Assembly (NCBI GenBank): GCA_031289815.1
Contig: JAITOS010000058.1
Coordinates: 1-8,677, forward strand
Direction: 5' to 3'
Source of the DNA: Peptococcaceae bacterium
GTDB taxonomy: Bacteria > Bacillota > Desulfitobacteriia > Desulfitobacteriales > Desulfitobacteriaceae
DNA: 8,677 bases
The notes under the pieces were generated by a model. That model was not told the DNA's origin. It ran no database searches and saw only the letters and a program-made list of their open reading frames with translations. Shown piece after piece: positions 6,901 to 8,677 of the stretch. A program made the translations under genes and the position numbers. Each line of letters starts with the position of its first letter. Position 1 is the first letter of the stretch.

Positions 6901-7693
6901 CGCGAACGCTATTGACGGGCAAAAAGAGTTCTTTCTGGCCAACGGCATTAACGATTTCCTTGCCAAACCGGTAGAGATTCGCAAACTTACCGAGATTTTG
7001 GCGAAATGGCTCCCGAAAGACAAGCAAATCTATACCGCGCCAACGATGCCAGTGATTTCCGTACCCGCGGTTGAAACGGAAATTTTGCACATTGCGGGCG
7101 TTGCCGTTGCGGACGGACTGCGCAATATCGGGGGATCGCTGCGTGCCTACATCGACATCCTCCGGGTTTTCTCCGCCAACGCGGAAGAACGCGCGCCCAT
7201 CATGGAGCAAAATCTGCGGTCAGGGGAACTGTCCCCCTATATGGTGAGTATACACGCGCTTAAAGGCGCGGCCCAAAACATCGGAGCGGACGCGCTGGCC
7301 GAAGCCGCTCAGGAACTGGAAACGCTGGCGGAAGCGAATGACTTGTTGACGCTTCGCGAGAAGACGCCGGATTTTCTGGCGCTGTTGAATACCTTGACCC
7401 GCGATATTGCCGAAGCCATCCGCTCCTATTTTCCCAATGACGGGAATCACGGCAACATATCCCTGCGCTGGCTGCAAAAGCTGAAGCTGTCCCTGGCCGA
7501 TATGGACGTGCAATCCATCAATGCTCTGATGCTGGAGTATCTGGATCGCTCGGTGGCGGTCATGGAGAACGAGGACTTCATGGACATTGAGCGTCATATT
7601 CTGCTTTTTGAATACGAGAAAGCGATCGTGAAGATTGACGCTTTGCTGACCGCCAAATCCGGTTCACAGGGCCACGGCGCGAATAAACGGTAA
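3959..7693 (+). CDS. Cache-PAS-PAS hybrid histidine kinase with pseudo-receiver, receiver and HPt
   Basis: A membrane hybrid sensor kinase of 1244 residues; numbers below count from the alternative GTG at 3950 (subtract 3 for TTG). Membrane helices at about 15-35 and 221-240 bracket an extracytoplasmic Cache-like sensor ending in VVGVLGVDYD. Two related PAS domains follow (from about 262 and 393). Then come HisKA with His543 in MSHELRTPMN; HATPase with Asn660, DTGIG (692-696) and GTGLGL (722-727); a receiver-like domain (777-890) with Pro826 where the phospho-acceptor Asp should be; a true receiver (901-1022) with Asp950; an HPt with His1102 in SIHALKGAAQN; and an 80-residue helical tail. Expected relay: His543 to Asp950 to His1102 to an external receiver, most simply the HD-GYP regulator encoded 44 bp upstream. 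Two Cys-containing DxNPLAC-type motifs open the PAS domains. The ligand cannot be deduced. No clear terminator follows. Confidence 0.95.
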   Translation: MKVWKLRAYTRLVIVGFLVTVLVAVLFFLLLRQQNEKYSAFIKDSYGEYIEYLNKDTLASTARYVELSLPILHDTELLKREAGTDWFWEESARLTQMADIFNFAYIYYIEKAETGDGYNFLMSSGIERDAHPEWLGSSTWQGSPPDFVDKAWETGQMTYSSTPIANEWGTLISAVLPIINNGVVVGVLGVDYDVSVLNPLLEHQQELEKQETAMRNKLFAGYAVFCLLVILAMLTQMRLGYTYMIVPVAETEASAHTHLMLNATPLACAIFDDNLNMLDCNEMTLQLYGFEDKQVCLDHFFDYAPELQPDGAPSLDVVEREAVKVLKGPLSSSVFEWEYRATDGSPLPLEVTLVRIPWFDGYRLATYGRDMREIQEKNRLIADAENDSHAMLDANPLACSLFDENLKMIDCNFAAVRLYGFADKEDCMARFRDTSPEFQPDGQRSAQKYKELLEKGFVDGELRFAWVHLNTSGEPIPLAVNLVRLGQGGRVRLASYARDMRRENAHEAEMQRIQVELENALVQAQEGLKAKSVFLARMSHELRTPMNSVIGVAEMMLRRHYSQEISEYLTIIRQSGLSLLGIINDILDYSKIEAGQIEIKTSEYAVSSLLYDLTSTIRVRSLDKSVAFSVKADSNMPALLIGDVMHIRQIVLNLLGNAVKYTQAGYVELEVQYEETGNRLIRLIFRVRDTGIGIKETDIASVFEDFTRVEDSEHEPIEGTGLGLAIANTLCRAMGGTLSVTSQYGVGSTFTFEIVQAYPSYQKLAHIPGAYEKRILFFEGNPVNASSLRYAFTNLGVNPVGTETLEEFQRELENNIFDFVFLPAKYAADSVYALSKHGRETQMIGMVELQDYMRYVGNVRVVLRPLYCVEVANILKGIFDDVALLDNAPPLLSSPTASVLIVDDMPTNLRVSKELLSLYSITADACSSGNEAVQLVKANRYDLIFMDHMMPGIDGVKATAVIRAIGENDPYYQNLPIVILTANAIDGQKEFFLANGINDFLAKPVEIRKLTEILAKWLPKDKQIYTAPTMPVISVPAVETEILHIAGVAVADGLRNIGGSLRAYIDILRVFSANAEERAPIMEQNLRSGELSPYMVSIHALKGAAQNIGADALAEAAQELETLAEANDLLTLREKTPDFLALLNTLTRDIAEAIRSYFPNDGNHGNISLRWLQKLKLSLADMDVQSINALMLEYLDRSVAVMENEDFMDIERHILLFEYEKAIVKIDALLTAKSGSQGHGANKR

Positions 7694-7778
7694 AGGCAAC
7701 CGGTCAACCCCATCACGCGACGGACACCTCCAGCTAATATATCCTGTCCGCGCTGAAAATTAGCTTGTCCCTGTCTAA
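7694..7778 (-). pseudogene. Possible remnant of a GQ-heptad coiled-coil gene
   Basis: Reading leftward from ATG 7782, which overlaps the TGA that closes the extended coiled-coil frame, the first residues are IRQGQANFQRGQDI. This closely resembles the LKQGQAR and LEQGQAT heptads of the neighbouring coiled-coil protein. After about 15 residues the likeness fades, and the frame runs antisense into the kinase gene. The stretch also holds two overlapping inverted repeats: 7717-7726 with 7745-7753, and AGCTAAT 7732-7738 with ATTAGCT 7759-7765. They could form alternative stems, but neither has a T-run, so I do not call a terminator. The simplest reading is a decayed duplicate of the repeat protein; chance similarity of low-complexity codons is possible. 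Confidence 0.3.
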
Positions 7779-7847
7779 TCATCCTGTCTTTTTAAGACGG
7801 TCTACCCTGGCATTCAGATCACTCACGGTACCGCTCAGATCATGCAC
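7779..7847 (-). pseudogene. In-frame extension of the coiled-coil frame beyond its TAA
   Basis: After the TAA at 7850-7848 the same frame stays open for 22 codons, beginning VHDLSGTVSD and ending RVDRLKKTG, then meets TGA at 7781-7779. Hydrophobic residues in this tail (V, L, V, L, V, L) are spaced 3-4-3-4-3, as in a coiled coil, and the charged residues look like the body of the protein. This is unlikely for random sequence and suggests the ancestral protein was about 152 residues, with the TAA a nonsense mutation or sequencing error. Confidence 0.6.
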
Positions 7848-8237
7848 TTACCCCTGTCTAAGCTTATCGGTGCGTTTATCCAGCATGAGGATATCAGCAA
7901 AAGCCGCTTTAGACAGCGAATGAAGTTCTTTGACGTTCGTTTCCACTTTACCGAGACGCTGATCTACTTTATCAAGACGTTGATCTACTTTATCAAGACG
8001 TTGATCCACTTTATCCAGACGCTGATCTACTTTATCCAGACGCTGATCTACTTTATCCAGACGTTGATCTACTTGTAGCAACCCCTGAGTCAGTGTAGCC
8101 TGACCCTGTTCCAGGTTAGTCTGGCCCTGTTCCAGAGTAGCCTGACTTTGCTCCAGCCTCGCTTGACCCTGTTTTAACCCTGTTATATCGGCCTGCATTA
8201 CTTCAAGCATGGATAAAATCTTTTCTTCGTTATTCAT
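7848..8237 (-). CDS. Small heptad-repeat coiled-coil protein, possibly truncated
   Basis: A 129-residue, soluble, highly charged protein with no enzyme motif, signal peptide or membrane segment. After a 20-residue head (MNNEEKILSMLEVMQADITG) nearly the whole protein falls into seven-residue units. Five are of the type LEQGQAT (residues 21-55), six are VDQRLDK or VDQRLGK (56-97), then come less regular heptads. Leu and Val at 3-4 spacing predict one long continuous coiled coil, probably a dimer or trimer. The ATG at 8237 follows GAAGGAG with 8 bases, and a sigma-A-like promoter lies just upstream, so expression is plausible. The frame probably continued beyond the present stop. Small proteins of this style occur in many Bacillota with no firmly known function; a scaffolding role, or a link to a mobile element, would be guesswork. 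It is convergent with the kinase gene. Confidence 0.8.
   Translation of the reverse strand: MNNEEKILSMLEVMQADITGLKQGQARLEQSQATLEQGQTNLEQGQATLTQGLLQVDQRLDKVDQRLDKVDQRLDKVDQRLDKVDQRLDKVDQRLGKVETNVKELHSLSKAAFADILMLDKRTDKLRQG
7947..8072 (-). repeat. Six tandem 21-bp repeats encoding VDQRLDK
   Basis: Six consecutive 21-bp units, differing at only a few mostly synonymous positions, encode VDQRLDK five times and VDQRLGK once. They share the core pattern CTTTATC-AGACG-TGATCTA on the + strand. The near-identity implies expansion by slippage or unequal recombination. Because 21 bp is seven codons, gain or loss of a unit changes coiled-coil length by two helical turns and keeps the frame. Confidence 0.95.
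8073..8177 (-). repeat. Five diverged 21-bp repeats encoding GQ-rich heptads
   Basis: The five units encode LKQGQAR, LEQSQAT, LEQGQTN, LEQGQAT and LTQGLLQ. They are more diverged in DNA than the adjacent VDQRLDK array and have a different consensus, so the protein was built from two separate repeat families. The older-looking block lies nearer the N terminus. Confidence 0.85.
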
Positions 8238-8271
8238 GTAGGCGGCTCCTTCATAAAATATATCTGAATAA

Positions 8272-8330
8272 ACTGTACCATATTCAAAGCGAGGGAGTCA
8301 ATAGCATTTTTCCTGTTTTTTCTATTTTTT
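8272..8330 (-). promoter_or_regulatory. Sigma-A-like promoter with phased A-tracts for the coiled-coil gene
   Basis: On the minus strand TTGACT (8301-8296) is followed after 18 bases by TACAGT (8277-8272). Transcription would start near 8265, leaving a leader of about 28 bases before the ATG at 8237. Directly upstream are three A-tracts (8330-8325, 8321-8316 and 8311-8307) spaced about 9 bases apart. Such spacing is typical of an UP element or intrinsically bent DNA and should strengthen the promoter. The -35 box matches at 5 of 6 positions, the -10 at 4 of 6. Confidence 0.55.
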
Positions 8331-8334
8331 CCGC

Positions 8335-8403
8335 TTTCGTAAATTCGCAAAGTGAGTTCCAATGTGGACGAGGCTATGGAGCTTGCTTTGCGAATTTACG
8401 AAA
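8335..8403 (+). repeat. 27-bp inverted repeat overlapping the nucleotidyltransferase start
   Basis: The arms are 8335-8361 and 8377-8403, with a 15-base loop. The outer 18 positions (8335-8352 and 8386-8403) are perfectly complementary. The inner nine have three mismatches, all of which become G-U pairs if the + strand is transcribed, so the + RNA can form an unbroken 27-bp hairpin; the minus-strand RNA would have A-C mismatches instead. The right arm lies within the MNT reading frame and the loop ends at the candidate ATG at 8376. There is no T-run, so it is not an ordinary terminator. It may be an RNA control element hiding the start, an operator, or the scar of an inverted duplication. Confidence 0.9.
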
Positions 8404-8677
8404 AAGAACTGGAGTCCATGACGAACACGATTGTCGGCATGATACCGGACGCGGCGGTCATACTGTTTGGGTCATATTCTCGCGGTGAACAGCGGCAGTA
8501 CAGCGATTTGGACATCTGCGTTGTGATGCCGAAGCTGAAGAAAAGAAGTCTCGATGCTATCGGCGTAGATTTAAATGACAAAACGAAGATTGAGTCTGGA
8601 AGCAACCTACTGAAAATCAACGATTTTGACGATTTCAAAACGGAATTTTCGCATCGGAACCGAAATGGCAGGGTTCC
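8376..8677 (+). CDS. Minimal nucleotidyltransferase (MNT) domain protein, 3' end beyond window
   Basis: A partial protein of about 100 residues that stays open to the window edge. Its core ILFGSYSRGEQRQYSDLDIC has the polymerase-beta-like signature: GS at residues 32-33, then the catalytic pair Asp44 and Asp46 (DLD). This fits MNT proteins, many of which are antitoxins that AMPylate a partner HEPN toxin; others modify small molecules. The third acidic residue expected in a later strand is not obvious: the region reads KIESGSNLLKIND where relatives usually have an Asp-containing strand. The domain may therefore be altered or my alignment may be off. The start is uncertain: ATG 8376, GTG 8364, GTG 8352 or ATG 8418 are all possible and none has a good ribosome site. 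The frame opens at 8343 after TAA 8340-8342. The inverted repeat covers this region. No partner gene is visible in the window. Confidence 0.75.
   Translation, partial: MELALRIYEKELESMTNTIVGMIPDAAVILFGSYSRGEQRQYSDLDICVVMPKLKKRSLDAIGVDLNDKTKIESGSNLLKINDFDDFKTEFSHRNRNGRV

Noticed and set aside
6458..7210. 250-codon antisense frame in the kinase gene
   Set aside because: It lies opposite the receiver and HPt coding sequence, with no motif and no initiation signal.
7717..7765. Terminator after the kinase gene
   Set aside because: Two interleaved inverted repeats exist but neither is followed by a T-run, so termination is not supported.
7842..8078. Forward frame encoding a repeated hydrophobic peptide (TLIYFIK units)
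   Set aside because: It is the exact antisense of the VDQRLDK repeat array, which has a proper promoter, ribosome site and coiled-coil logic. The hydrophobic repeat is a by-product.
8396..8638. 80-codon minus-strand frame at the right end
   Set aside because: It is antisense to the MNT frame, which carries the GS-DxD signature.

Overview
The window looks like chromosome from an endospore-forming Bacillota, probably an anaerobic clostridial or Negativicutes-type organism. The best evidence is a complete alpha/beta-type small acid-soluble spore protein (SASP) gene behind a near-perfect AAGGAGGT ribosome site. Initiation signals are Bacillota-like throughout, and base composition is moderate to GC-leaning.

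Left part (1-2447): the SASP gene (+) faces asnS (asparaginyl-tRNA synthetase, -) across one shared hairpin terminator. Upstream of asnS on the same strand, 36 bp away, lies a type I signal peptidase gene (lepB-like). Housekeeping translation and secretion genes thus sit beside a sporulation gene.

Middle part (2448-7693): a gene-free stretch of about 370 bp holds eight exact copies of a 12-bp repeat. It separates lepB from a rightward two-gene signalling unit. The first gene is a REC-HD-GYP response regulator, a predicted cyclic-di-GMP phosphodiesterase. The second, 44 bp downstream, is a hybrid sensor kinase of about 1245 residues: Cache-type sensor, two duplicated PAS domains, HisKA, HATPase, a receiver-like domain that has lost its phospho-acceptor Asp, an intact receiver, HPt, and a C-terminal helical tail. 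All parts of a His-Asp-His-Asp relay are present, so the kinase may well phosphorylate the HD-GYP protein and tie an extracellular signal to c-di-GMP turnover.

Right part (7694-8677): this looks like accessory, eroding sequence. A leftward gene encodes a small, almost purely heptad-repeat coiled-coil protein. Its frame runs past an in-frame TAA for 22 more codons with regular hydrophobic spacing, which suggests a recent nonsense mutation or an old extension. A second fragment resembling its GQ-rich heptads lies just beyond. The window ends inside a rightward minimal nucleotidyltransferase (MNT) gene whose start overlaps a 27-bp inverted repeat that is fully pairable in its own transcript. No RNA genes, CRISPR array, transposase or attachment site were found. 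The items I rate most worth checking are the coiled-coil gene with its in-frame stop, the hairpin at the MNT start, the 12-bp array and the degenerate receiver.
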